64,000 nucleotides of DNA from Euptelea pleiosperma (taxonomy: Eukaryota > Streptophyta > Magnoliopsida > Ranunculales > Eupteleaceae), in the NCBI GenBank assembly GCA_035048495.1, contig CM068547.1:30015913-30079912 (forward strand), written 5' to 3'. The first letter of the stretch is position 1; each line of letters starts with the position of its first letter. The position numbers and the translations under genes are program-made. Shown in pieces: positions 23,965 to 37,200 of this stretch. A model generated the notes under the pieces. That model was given only the letters and a program-made list of their open reading frames with translations, did no database searches and had not been told where the DNA came from.

Positions 23965-25255
23965 TTCCTAATCATTCCTTGCATTATTGACTTGTTTCAC
24001 CATGTTTGGCACTTTATTCGCGTGATCGTGGTTCGCGATGGAAGGTGGTCGATTTCCATGAGTAAGTGGTTACTCGCCTTTTCAGGGTGATTATATTTTA
24101 CAGGTTTTCTGATTTTCTTCTTGTATCTTTTAGCTTCTTCCCTTTCGACTTCTTCATGGTTGGCGATTTTTCTGTGTTATGGAGTTCGTGGCTCCACAAG
24201 TGTCTTCTCCATTATATTTCTTCATGGATTTGTGTGGAGGATGACGAGTCTGTGGATTTATTTTGTTTTTTATTGATGGTGATCAAGCTGGATCATAACA
24301 ACAACAACATCGATGTATGCATTAATACACCAATCACCTCAAAAAAATGGGCCCATCGCCAGGGACTCGTGAATCTTGTTTGTGGCGCCCTATATTCATG
24401 TTTCTTCTGGTTTTCATCTCCAATTTGTTTTTGCTTGAGTTTTCTTGTTTACTCTTCAAGTTTCATATAGCTTTTGATCAATTTATGTTAGATTTGTAGT
24501 GTTTCTCTCCAAATGCACCAGATCTGGGTTTTTCTTTTAGTTCTTTAAATCTTGCTCAGATTTGGGTTTTTCTTTAAAGTACTCGTGGGAATTTTATGAT
24601 AATGCATGGCACCTTAAGATTCGGGAGGCATGGCAGCAATATGAAAACTTAATAGCGCAGAAAAGGGAAAGTAATCCCTAAATGTAAAATGTGATGGGAG
24701 GCACCGAGTATGATTTGTTTGAGACAATGAATGGACCAATATTCCATTGTGCTTGACTAAAGTTAACTTGCATATGTCCTCTCAACGTGCAAAATTGGAG
24801 TCTAAATATCCAACCACTTCCGAATATCTGGCCTTCTTTAGACTAACATGAAATCCTTAGTTCTTTGTAAATATGGTAGAACTTTCATAAATTGCTCTTC
24901 ATTGGATGACTCCTAGTTTTGTTGACAATGACCAAGCATTCTCATGCAAAGTAAGATTAATTTTTTTTGTTGGAAGCCTCACCATGTGCCCCGTGTAATC
25001 ACTTCAAGAGTATAGAGGTACTTTTGTTTGATAAACGAGGATATTTTCTTAAAGACTTTTGGAGTGATTTTATAGTTTTGCACAAGAAATAAGTGTATTT
25101 TGCACAAACATTGTGACATGGCGCTCGTTAAATCCAGCAAGCCTTTTAAGTGCAAAATTTGATAAACTAAACTTTTTCTCATCGTAATGTATCTCATAAT
25201 CTTGTCCTTCAATGTAAGCAGCTTGGGCCGTCCATAGTGAGAGTAGCGTGAAGAA
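23965..25255. other. upstream region of the NDUFAF3-type gene
   Basis: No convincing gene. An open frame at 24066-24470 (+) is hydrophobic and low-complexity with no recognised motif. The promoter of the downstream gene must lie toward the right end; no clear TATA box was picked out. The last 40 bases (AAGCAGCTTGGGCC onward) are shared with the inverted pseudogene. Confidence 0.5.
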
Positions 25256-28200
25256 ATGGCAGTAAGACACAAAGCAACGACGATGCTACCTTACCTAATG
25301 CGATCCCTCCAGAAGGAATCCTTGAAACCCTCGTATCAATCCCTCCCTTCTCTCAGGCGCGCCTTCTCTCTCTATGATCAGATCAATCTCATCGATAACG
25401 TTCCTGAAGACCAACTACGCTTCCAAGGGTACATATTTATTTCTAGGGTTCCCCTTTTCTATTATTACAAATTTGCCAATACCATTAACCAATGATTATG
25501 TGTTATGTTGTTATTCTAGGTATACGGATACAGGATTTACGATAAATGGTGCTAAGTATGAAGGTAGCCTGCTCTGTGTTGGAAACTTACTTTTGTCTTG
25601 GAGTCCTAAGAGATTCTCAGAGGTCACTACAGATAGGTATGCCCCATCCAAGATTGGACGGTTTGGGTTGATGATGATTTTAGTTGGTGAGGGTCCAACA
25701 ATTGCTTCATTCCTTAGTAGTAATATCATTAAGGATGATGGAGCTCATTTGCATCGTATAAGACAAACTAGCTATTGTTGAATAAATTTTTATTCGATGA
25801 GTTTTACGTTGGTTTATTTTTTGGCTCACTAACGGTTTGTATGAAATTTTTATTCAATCTCTTAATATACTCTATTGTTTAAGAAGTATATAACCAGTTA
25901 AAAGAATTTCTACATTTGATTTTGTTCAAAATCGATCTTCCACGAACCAACAAATATAGAGAGAACATAAAAGATGAATCAAACAAACAAATTTACGTGG
26001 TTCGGCAGTGTGCCTAAGCCCACGGGTGAGAAGAGCTCTTTCACCATCTCCAAAGAATTAAGGTTACAATAGTTACCTCTTACTCTTACCTTTCCCAAAG
26101 TACAAAGTACACCCTAACGCCCTTTTAAAGAATATTTATAATTTCTAGTACAATGAAATACCCGAAGTACCTCTAATACAAGTTGGACCCCAATACAAAT
26201 AGGACGGACTTGTACGAACAAAATACGCCATTAGATTTGGATGTTGGGGACAGACCCCCCAAGCAGGGTGCGTTGCCCCATTGCGATCCCTCAACCAGCA
26301 TAGTGCATAGTTGGATCCGCACAGATCTATGGCTTAATGAATAGTAAATCCCTGTAGAATAGTACTCCTTGCATAATACAAGACATAACACAACAATCTC
26401 CACCTTGACTTGCGTTCTGACATCCTGAAGATAACACGTAGATGTCTCAACCTCTTGCACCCCCTAACCCAAGGTGCATCATCAATCTTCAACACTGGGC
26501 AAGATTGATCAAGTCCAAGCAGTACTTGAACTTCTCTGTAAGAATTGGCATAGTTGACATGTTAGCTGCAATGTCCTTTGTGTGAATCTTCTCAAAGAAT
26601 ATTTCACTCGACGAAATTAATTCCCATTATCTTGTGGAGCCTCACATCAATATGTTTCGTCCTAGCATAATACACTTGATGTTTTCCCAAATAGATAGCC
26701 CTTTTACCATCGCAATACAATTGGACTCCATTCTGCCTCAACCTAAGCTCATTCACCAATCCCCTTAACCATATGGCTTCCTTGGATGCTTCTAGCTGCC
26801 ATGTACTTTGCTTTGGTTGTGGAAAGTGCTATAGTTGACTGTAGCATTGATCTCCAACAAATAGGTCCACCTGCAACATAACCTCTAGAAGACCCTATCA
26901 TCCAAGTCTCCTGCATAGTCAACAGCCACATATTTAATAATTGAATTTGAACCCTGTTGTCGTTCAAACAGAATACCAACATCCTTTCATCCCCTTTAGG
27001 TATCTTGGAATCCATTTAACTGCATTCCAATGCTTCTTCCCTAGATTCACCATATACCTACTAACCATGGTAATTGCTTGAGAGATATCGGCTTTCGTAC
27101 ACACCATTGCATATATAAGGCAACTCACAACACTTGCATAAGGTACATGTGACATATCAACAACCTCTTCATCTGTAGTAGGACATTGCCTTGCAGACAA
27201 CTTGAAATGACTTGTTAGAGGTGTAGATACCAGTTTAGCATATTTTATACTAATCCTCTCAAGCACCTTCTCTATGTACCTCTTCTGAGAAAACCCATAA
27301 TTTTCCTGCTTCTTTATGTATTACATCAAATTCTTTGCCTAACAAAGACTTCAACCGATTTATCCTTTTTTGTAGCAATCAACATATCATCAACATATAT
27401 CATTAACAGAAAATAAGAACGATCACCAAGAACTTTGAAATATATGCAACAATCATACTCACAATGAGTGTAGTTGAATCTGCACTGTGTAGAAATCAAA
27501 TCATTTATACCATTGTTGTGGAGATTGCTTCAACCTATAAAGTGATTTCTTTAGTTTGCACATAATTCTTTCCCAAGCTCCTTGAACCCCTTTGCATGCT
27601 CCATGTAAATTTGTTCCTCTGAATCCCCATAGATAAACGTTGTCTTCACATGGGGCTGTTCAAGTTCCAAATTGAACTCTACCATTTCCTAGTAACACTG
27701 ATCAAAGTGTGCTTTACAACTAGAGGGAAGACTTCATTGTATTCAACTCCTTTCTGTGAGTACGCTTTTGCCACTAGTCGAGCCTTGTATTTTTCACCTT
27801 CTTTCTCTGATAGTGCTTTCTTTTTTCTGAACATCCATGTGCATCCAATAGACTTCTTTCTCTTAGCTTGTTCAACCAACTCCGAAGTTTTGTTCTTATG
27901 AAGTGGCTCCATCTCTTTCACCATGATTTCCATCCATCTGTCGCCATCCCTACTGTTTATAGTATATTGAAAAGAAGATGGATCTCTACAACTAGTTATT
28001 AAAGCATATTGAAACATATCTTTCAAAACTGTACCTTTGTGGAGCCTTGGTAGCCCATCTTTCATTTCCTTTAACAATATTTGTAAGGTTCTTGTTGATG
28101 TTGTTGATCGTCCTTGCTAGATGCTTCTTCCTGTGAAAAATTTCTTTATCTTTTAATGACCTGTCTAGCTCTACTTGCACCAACTATTTGTCTCCATCAC

Positions 28201-31200
28201 CATCTTTTTGCAACTTGCTTTCATTGCTTGTTACCTTTAACAATGTAGGTTTCATCAAATACGACATCGCTACTGATGACTTTCTTTTGTCCAATTGGAT
28301 CCCACAGCTTGTAGCCGTTCACCCATGTCTCATAACTGAGAAATATGCATTTTCTTGATTTTGGGTCCAGTTTGGATCTTTGTTCACTTGGTACATAAAC
28401 ATACGCCGGACACCTGAAGATCTTTAACATGGAGTATCAACCTCCTTTCCTGTCCAGATCTCCTCTGCAACTTTGAAGTCAAGTGTTGTAGATGTTGAGT
28501 CATTAAGGATAAAATTAGGGCTGCAACTTCGGCCGGCCCAACCCGAGCCGGACGGGTTAAATCCGACTTCGGGCTCAGGTTGGGTTAACTCCATCAGTGC
28601 TCGGGCTCAGGCTCGAGTTCAATTTTGTGAACCCGATCAAAATCGGGTTGGTCTCAGGCTTAGGCATTGAGCAACTTGACCAACCCGAGCCCGACTTCTT
28701 TTTTTAGGACTTTCCCTTTCTTTTTTCTCTTTACGTGTTTTCCTTTCCCTTTCCTGTTTTAACCTAGACGAGAGAGAGAGAGAGAGGGGGGGGGGGTTTG
28801 GTTTCGTCGTCGTTGTTTTTGTTAATGTTGTCATTCATGGCGGCCGCCATTGCAGGAGGATCTTGTAATAGAGCAGCTGCATTTCACATCGTTTACACAG
28901 AAGTATGATGCAGAAGAACTAGTAGCCTTCCATGTTAGAACCCTACCTTCCGTTGTTGTCAAGTTCTCTCTCTCTCTTATCTAAAGTTAGGGTTAGGGTT
29001 CGTGTTCTTGAATTCTTGTACTTAATTCAAGTTAGTTATGTGCCAATGAGGAGGTTGCAAAAGAAGCTATGCTTTACTGTTTCACGAATGTTGCCAGTGG
29101 TTTCTCCGCCAAGCTTATTCCTAATAAGGTTTCCCTTTTTGAATTAATATTTTTTTTATTTTGCTTTGTACTATGGATTCTTTTAGACCCTTCCCCATTT
29201 TCTCTCACCATACCAACCCGATGAACCTGACCAACTTGATCGGGTTGGGCTTGGCTTGAAAATGTCAAGCCTGACCTTGGGTTGGGCTCGGGCTCGGGTT
29301 GGCTTGTCTGAAGCTCGGGTTGACTTCTAACCCAACCCAACCTGCCGAATTGCAGCCCTAGATAAAACAGGCCATGTTTACTACTTCAGCCCAAAAGTTC
29401 TTTGGCAGCACTACATGCAATCTTATGCTTCTCGCTATCTCCAAAATAGTATTCATACATTTTGCAAGGGCTCTAGGAACAAAAAGTGTTGGGTGATGCC
29501 TTCATTATTACAAAACTCCATAATTTCCTTCTCCCTGTTCTATTGTCCATCCTTAGGCACTTGATTTTCCTCCATGTTTGATTTTCTACTTTTACCTTCA
29601 ACCCCTTGAGCTTAATGAAAACCTCTGATTTGTATTCATGAGTAAGATCGAAACGCACAAAGTAGCAAGCTCCTCCCTTTGACTGTACAGTTGTAGGTCC
29701 CTAGACATTGGAATGAACATAGTTGAGAATACACTTGCTTTAATGGGATACAACCTTGACCAACTTTGCATTGTTTCCCATAAAGGCAAGATTTATAGAA
29801 ATTCACTTTGTATGATTTTACCCCTTTTAACAACTTTCTTTTGTGGAGCTCCATCATGCCATGTTTACACATTTGCCCTGGCCGCATATGCCACATATTT
29901 GTATCATCTATACTGGAATTTTCCAGTGTCCTTGATTTTGATTGGTTTCTTTCCTTAGATCTCCCATGCCCTTGATTTGAGTTTCCTTTCACCACAAGCC
30001 CTTCCCCTTGGGATTCCTCATTGCTGGTTTATTTGTCTCGTTTGACAAGAGAGCCGGGCTTCAACCTCTTTGTCCTGTACAATAGGGTTGCGAGAAGATG
30101 ATTATAAGAAGGGACAGTGATGCCAAGAACAGTAACACTTTTTCTTGTCCGATCTTCACCTCGAGCCTAAACAGTTCACTGATTATTTTGTTGAATGTGT
30201 TAAGATGCTTTAACAGATTAAAACCTTCTGCGATTTATAGTCTGTAAAGTTTCTTCTTCTGAAACAACTTGTTTGTCAGAGATTTCGCTATGTACACACT
30301 CTTCAGTTTCTGACAGATCTCACATCTATCACCTTGTACATAATTTCGTCCGCAAGATAAAGTTGAATCGTACTTACGGCCTTCTCATCAAGTTCTTCCC
30401 ACTCGCCATCTAATATTAATTCGGGTTTCTTCGCCTTGCCATACAACGCTTTGCTAAAAACCTATTGTATCAATAGACCTTCCTCCCTAACGTCCATTTA
30501 GAGAATATATAATCTATGGTACAATGAAATACCTAAAGTACCCTCAATACAAGTTGTACCCCAACACAAATTGTACAGACTTGTACATAAAAAAATACGC
30601 CATTGGATTTGGCAGCGGGGGGCTCTACCTCCGCCCCCCCTGAGCAAGGGCACGCTACCCCCTTGGGATCCCCCAGGCAGCTCAACATGGAGCTGGACCC
30701 GCGTAGAGATGAGGCTTAATGAACACTACTCCCTGTATATTACAAGACACCTAACACAATAGATTTTTTTTTGATAATTAGTAAGTATCATTAAAAAAGG
30801 GACAAATCCCAAAAGGAACAAAAGAAGGTAGATCCCCTCTCTATGCAACGCGAGAGGAATCCCCTAAAAGGTCATTCCATCTAAATACAAACGAATAAGA
30901 AAAAAAAACCAACAAACTTAGGGGATATAGAAGACCAAAGAAACAACAATGCTTTAACTTTCAAGATCATGTCTGGAATTGAGGCTTTGTTCCCTTAAAA
31001 AATCCTAGCATTTCTTTCCTTCCAAATTGCCCACATCAATGCAAACGGAAGGATTTGCCATTGGAGAGGCCCTATGGCAAATCCTTTTTGATTTTATAAG
31101 AATGAAATTGGAAGGGAAAGCCTTTTTGATTTCGTTGCGACTTCATGGGGAGTCACATTGGCTCTTGGGAATAGAAATTGAAACATTTCTGTATATTTCG

Positions 31201-34200
31201 TGGAAAGATGTCGAAATTTGAAACCACGGAACTACTATCGGTTGTGCCAAACTTGTCCATTATTGGTGGTTTTACATGGTTAAAGTAACTAGGAGATGTT
31301 CTGCTTGAACAAGTTCAACGGGAATTTACTGAAAATAAATGTGAAGGACTTCTTAGAGCCTAAATAGTTATTTATAAAAGATGACATTTGGTGATATCAC
31401 AACTCCCTTTGTTGATTTCACTAATCTTGTCTAACTCAAATATAAGAAGCTGAAGAGGGTGTAATCTAGGTAAAAGTACATGATTTTGAAGGGAATGCTT
31501 TGTGCCTATTATCGTGCCAGAGATTTCATTTAAAAAGAAACATACTATGCAGTATAGTGTCTGGACTTTGAATTATGGCAACTTACTACTTGAATACTTT
31601 TTACAATATCCTCAATGGCATGTTTGAACTTTGTAGTATACATCAATGGACAGGAACTCTTATTTGCATTTTTTTTATTTTTTATTTTTATAATGTTGCA
31701 GCTTATCTATCTTCCAACTTGTCAGACCCATACCAGGTGAGCATCCAACTGATATCCTTTTAGAGAAGAAATGTGATAATTCATAGATGATGCTTCCCAC
31801 TTGCTATGCTGTACATGTGGCCTACCAAACCTCTGATGCAGACCATTCAATCTGTGGGTCATGTCTTGGATGCAACATAGACCCCAAATCAGACAAGTCA
31901 GAGACATTGAACTGCCTGATTATGTACCTTTTCCCAACAGTTATCCTTGTTTCCTTTTCCGCTGTCCAGTTTTATCTCTAGATCAGCTGGTTAATATCTT
32001 CCAGTCACTCTGTTTTTTGATCTATGCCCCATCTAAGTGTTGCCCAACCAATTGAATAGTCTTGACCATTGAGTTGGTGGGCCACGTACACAGTATAAAG
32101 GTAGCATCATGTACTTTTCTCTTTTATTTTTTTGTGGTTTCTTGGACATCAACTACTGATTGCATAATTTGGTGGATGATTATTCTGTTACTTGATCATT
32201 GTTCCTGGATTCATGTCCTCTGGAGTTTTAGTTGGATCAAATTTTGGGCTGCTTGATTATTGTGTTATATACATGATAAGAAAGAAATTTGGCTTCAATT
32301 TATCTTCCTCAATATTTGAATTTAAAATAGTTGAGAAATATAATGCCACTGTGGCAGGACTGCTGTTAGTGAATATATTTCCCCCCTTCGCGACAAAATA
32401 CTCAAATAAAAAGCACCAGAGTTTTTTTTTTCTTGTCCCATTATAATTTTCTACAAACTATTTTATTCAAATAGTGCCATTTTCTATACCTCCTATTTTA
32501 TCAATTCCTATGTGATGGTTTGATTGTCTATGGTTACAGAAACTTCAAGCTGTACCTACTCACTAGAGAGAAAAAATGACTGGCATTGTTCCTCAAACTT
32601 TCTGGTTGTGTCTTGTGTATACACTTCTGCATGTCTAGGTGTGCTGCGTGTGCATAAGGGTGTTGACACTGGCGCTGATCCAGGAAGAATCAGACTGATT
32701 TTCAGCCGTTTTGGGCCCAACAGATCCATAAGACTAGGCCCAAAAGGCGCACTAGCAACTTGGGTTTTGAGGCCCATAACCTACACGCAATCTGAGTTTT
32801 CCTATCCCATACGTCCAGCCCAATTGGGCTCATTCCAAGCACACTTTCAGTTTCCAACTTGAGTCCAGTGTTTCAATAAGTTAGTTGATTAAAGTACTTT
32901 CCTCTATTTGAGTCTACTAATTTCTACTTTTTGAGTCTAAAGTAAATTTTGTTGCAAGTTTAGTTCAAAATTGAGTTATGCTTAGTTTCCATGTTATAAC
33001 AAGGACACGCAAACCTGATGCGTGAACATATCCATACTGTTTATTCCATATGTTGAGAGAGATCTTTTATAACACTTTAGTGTAGATTAAGTATACACTA
33101 TAGAGTGTACCTACATAAGCTGATATACAGTAAAATCATGTAAAAAATAGATTAGTGAAAACAAAATACTTGAATAAATTAAGGTTTGCTTGAATAAGCT
33201 TGTCGGCATGTGTCAAACATGGCAAATTATTGGAAAATGGAGCAGCTTTGTTACATGGGTATTAGGAAATGTGTAAAGTAAAGGCGCCTCTTGGTAAATG
33301 ATTATTTGCACCAATATATGCATTTGGTGAAAATAAACAAACCATATTTTCACAATGACATCGTTTTCTCTTTAAAATCATAAACAAAAAAACCTACTTA
33401 TATAATGATGATCGAGATCTCTCACTCTCCCCCCTTCATCAAACCCAAAGTTGGACTGGATTTCAACCATATTTAGCAGGTTTGGATAAGTGAGATACGC
33501 TTCGAATGGAAATGTGTTGGATCGGGTCGTAGTCTGATCTTGATGATTGGTATTCGGATCTGGTCACATATTGGGTTTGGGAGTTGGATCCTTACTACAA
33601 TGTTATGATGTAGTGGATCCGATCCGTATCCAACCAGATTCAAAGTATGAATCGGATCCAGATATTCCCATATGGATCATGTGTCATGGATCCGAGTCGG
33701 ATCCAAATTCGGATAAGAATCATTACATTAAACTCGAAATTGGATCTAAATCTACTGTAGATACGACTTATATTCAAATCTTGATATGGATTATGATATT
33801 TAAGGTTGAATTTGGATATGGATCTACCAAGATCCGAATCCGGATATAGATCTTAATGTTAAAACTTAAAAGTCTAAATTGGATCTGGGATCTACCCTAG
33901 ATCCAACACGAATCCAAAGCTGGATATGGATCATGATATTTAAAGTAGAATTTAGACCTGGATCTATAAATCCGAGTCGGATCCGGATATTGATCATGGT
34001 ATTAAAAATAGAGTTGCAGAGATGTTTGGTAATTTTTTTTATTTATGCTTTTGCCAGAAAAGTTTTTGGTAGAATTGGTTTTGGAGTGAGAATCCATTTC
34101 ACCATAATTGTTACCAAATTGGCCCAAAAGATTCTAGTCTTAGGTTGGTTTTATTTTTATTTAAGGAAGATTTGGAGGAGTCTAATAAGTTTTTTTTTCT

Positions 34201-37200
34201 TCTCTCTCACAAACACACACACACACACACACACACATCCCCTCCCCCCCCAAACACACACACACTACCAGAGCCCACAACCTGCTGTAATCATTCCTCA
34301 GCCTGCCCCTTCAAATCCTATTCAGAACCTCCACCGGTTACTCCTTTAAACCCTACTCAAATCACCCATTTCCTGCTGTCCAGATTTGTTGATCAGCGCC
34401 TTATTGGGTCTGGCCATCCTCTTTTAACCCTCCTAATAAGTCCTAGCCATATCCCAAACCCCTAGCCTTTAACCCCTTACTCATCCCATCCCCAAACCCT
34501 AACCCTAACCTCTATAATTCGTCATGCAAGAGAGTAAAGCCGTTTACATCATTTTTGGTATCAAATCTATTGTCCAGCAATAGGTGTGCTGTGGGTGGGT
34601 GAGACCTTGCCACTCTCACTATGTGCTTATGGGGATCTGTTATGTATTCTTTTCTTCATAAAGATTGAGTAGGGTCACAGATCCTTTTTATATATGGTTA
34701 TTTCAGAAATTTTACTCTATATAGTTGGATTAAGTCTTATGATAAAGCTAAGATAAATAGGTTTGCTAGTCATCAGACATGCATCTGCAATCTGATGCCC
34801 TCAAATTCGAAGTTTTGTTAAACAAAGAAATGAAATCTGCATTTTTTTTCAGGAATATGAAAAATGCTATCTTTGTCTCTTTCTCATTTATTTCATTGTT
34901 GCTCATTGCTACTTATTAATGTTTCTCTGATTTTTGGATAGTTCCCTGTCATTTCGAGGTTGGGTTATCAATTTTTATTGGTTTTGCAACAGACCTTCAT
35001 TGATATTTTCTGCTTATTGATCAAGAAAAAAATATTGCTTTGTGCTTTTTGGAAAATATCTGACTCTTTCTATCCAGCTATTTACTTTTTTGATTGTTTT
35101 TAGAGATTTTGATTCTTGGATGTGGAAGGCACATTGAACAAGTAGATCCGGAACTTCGACGCTTCATTCAGTCTACTGGCATGAAACTAGAAGCGGTTGA
35201 TTCGGTATTTCTCATATTGCCTTTCCTAGTTCTTTCTACAATTTTAGCACCATATCTCTCTAGTTCTTCTCCATTTTTTTCCTTAAACTTATTATTAAAA
35301 TGATAAGCTCATAATGTGAGTGAAAAAGTACTGAAGATTTTAAATAGTGGTTTTGTGAGAGCAAAGAAACTATGTTCCTATTTATTTCTTTCCAGGCGAT
35401 GGATGTTTAGTATGGAACCTCATCCTATTCGTTCACCCAAGGTGGTTCTCTTGCAAGGTTAAAAATCTTGGTCTTGAGGTATATCTTGGTCAGGTGAAAA
35501 ACCAAGACAAACTTCGAGGCGGAACAAGCATTGGAAAATTGTCGAGACAAATTGAAACATTTCAAGACAAACCTGAAACAAGCTCGAAATAATGAATTTA
35601 ATGCACAAATAAGCTTATAAAAGTTGTTTAAAGCAATTAAATAATCTCTACAATCAGTTATATTAAAAGCAGTACATCTTTTGCCACTAATACACACCAT
35701 TACCTATTGATATACACATATACCCTATGATACTTTATATTGAAAATTCCTCTGTTGTGTTTTTGCTTCTTCTAATATATCTTTTGACCTTATCAAGAAA
35801 AAAAAATACTTTATATTGAAAATAATATTTTCTACAATTTTTCTGAATGTTTCGTATTGTTCAGCTTCTCTTGGTGAGACCATGGTTTAAAATTTCTTAA
35901 TGTTTTGTACGAAACATTTCGGAATTTAAGAGAATCGAAACGAAACATGCAATTTTTTGTTTGTTTCGATTTGTTTTGTAATGTCTCGATTTGTTTTCCT
36001 GAGACAAACGTAGACATTACGATACAATCCGATTTAATAAAAAAAAGGAGAAAAAAATATGATTTCATGATTTTGGGAATGTTTTGTAATGTTTCGCTTG
36101 TTCCGTCATTTTTTTTCAGTATCTCGGGAAGGTTTCGTATCGTTTCGGAGGTTGTCTTGCTTTTTCACTTGACCGAGACATTCTTCCGAAACGAGATTTT
36201 AAACCATGGGCGAGATGAACAGAGACAAACCAAGACAATCCGAAACATTCCAAAATTTTGGAATTTTCCCAATGTTTCGTTCTGGCCATGCAAATTCTGA
36301 GACGTCTTGGCTGAGACAAACTGAGAATAATGAAATTTTGAATCATGTTTACTTGTCATTTTAGTATGGAACATCATACTTGCCACTCAAATAGTTCATT
36401 ACACCCTTCACTTTGGGATTTTTGGTGCTTCCTTTATTGCAACCGAGGGGGGAAGCTAGATGAAGCTTGGGATAGTTTCTGGCCATTGCAGTGCATTTCA
36501 ACTAGGTAGAGCATACTCTAACCAAGAGACTCGACAGAGTAAACAATGTTGCAATTATACTTGCATTTGACATTTTGATGACAATTATGATTGGTCATCT
36601 TCCTAGGATTTGAACTTTGCAAAGAATGAGTCATGGGTCATCATTCACATCCTTGCATCTTTTAGGTCCTTAAGAGGGGAGACTCACTTGGCAGACTTCT
36701 TCCTTAGATGTAGTGGTTTATTGGAACTTGAGGTGCTTTCTAATTATCTTCCACAACAATCATCTTTGGTTGGTTGACATTCTCCATCATCTGTGGGCAT
36801 TGTCCCACAAATGATGCCTTGAGGTTCCCCATGATGCAAGGTGGCTAGAGAAGTTTGGTGCACTTTCTTGTCTCTTTTTGGGGGTAATGTCGGTGCAGAC
36901 CAGCTCGGTGAGTGACACTATTAGCGTTTGGGCGATCTACACCTTCTCTCAATATAGTAGGAGCCTTTGGCACATTCTTCCTTTCGATATAGTGTGGGGT
37001 TTGTGGAAGGAATTCGAGAGTGTTTGAAGACAAGGAGGCTGATTCCAATCACATCATCTTATCTATCAAAACCTTGATGTTCCATTGGTCTAAGGTGTTT
37101 AAAGAATGTAGACGTTTGTTCTTTGATGCTTTTATTTTTAGGTGGGAGGCTATGTTGTATACAGGAGATTAGAGCTTTGAGCCTCCTCTTTTTTGTTTTT

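Larger units (their letters stand above)
25920..30758 (-). mobile_element. second Ty1/copia retrotransposon, defective, in intron 2
   Basis: On the minus strand, right to left: truncated 5' LTR (about 30480-30758), gag (about 30000-30470), pre-integrase/integrase (29630-29995), hAT insertion, integrase C-terminal part (28221-28430), reverse transcriptase with YVDD (about 27300-28077), RNase H (26749-27266) and 3' LTR (to 26392). LTRs begin TGTGTTA on the minus strand. The purine tract GGTGGAGATTG sits next to the 3' LTR. Right-flank TSD candidate is ATAGA (30759-30763). The left end is 25917 by the TG...CA rule or 25961 by an ATAGA match at 25956-25960. Frames are broken throughout. Confidence 0.88.

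Noticed and set aside
24066..24470. 134-residue hydrophobic plus-strand frame upstream of the NDUFAF3-type gene
   Set aside because: No recognisable motif, no splice context, and Phe/Ser-rich composition expected from T-rich DNA.
25511..25729. Minus-strand open frame over exon 2 of the NDUFAF3-type gene
   Set aside because: Antisense shadow of a conserved, spliced coding exon.
33547..34349. Plus-strand frames of 100 and 156 residues
   Set aside because: They arise from GGATCC-type repeats and an (AC)n microsatellite.
34490..34512. Telomere-like CCCTAACCCTAACC
   Set aside because: Only two units of the short word, not an interstitial telomere array.
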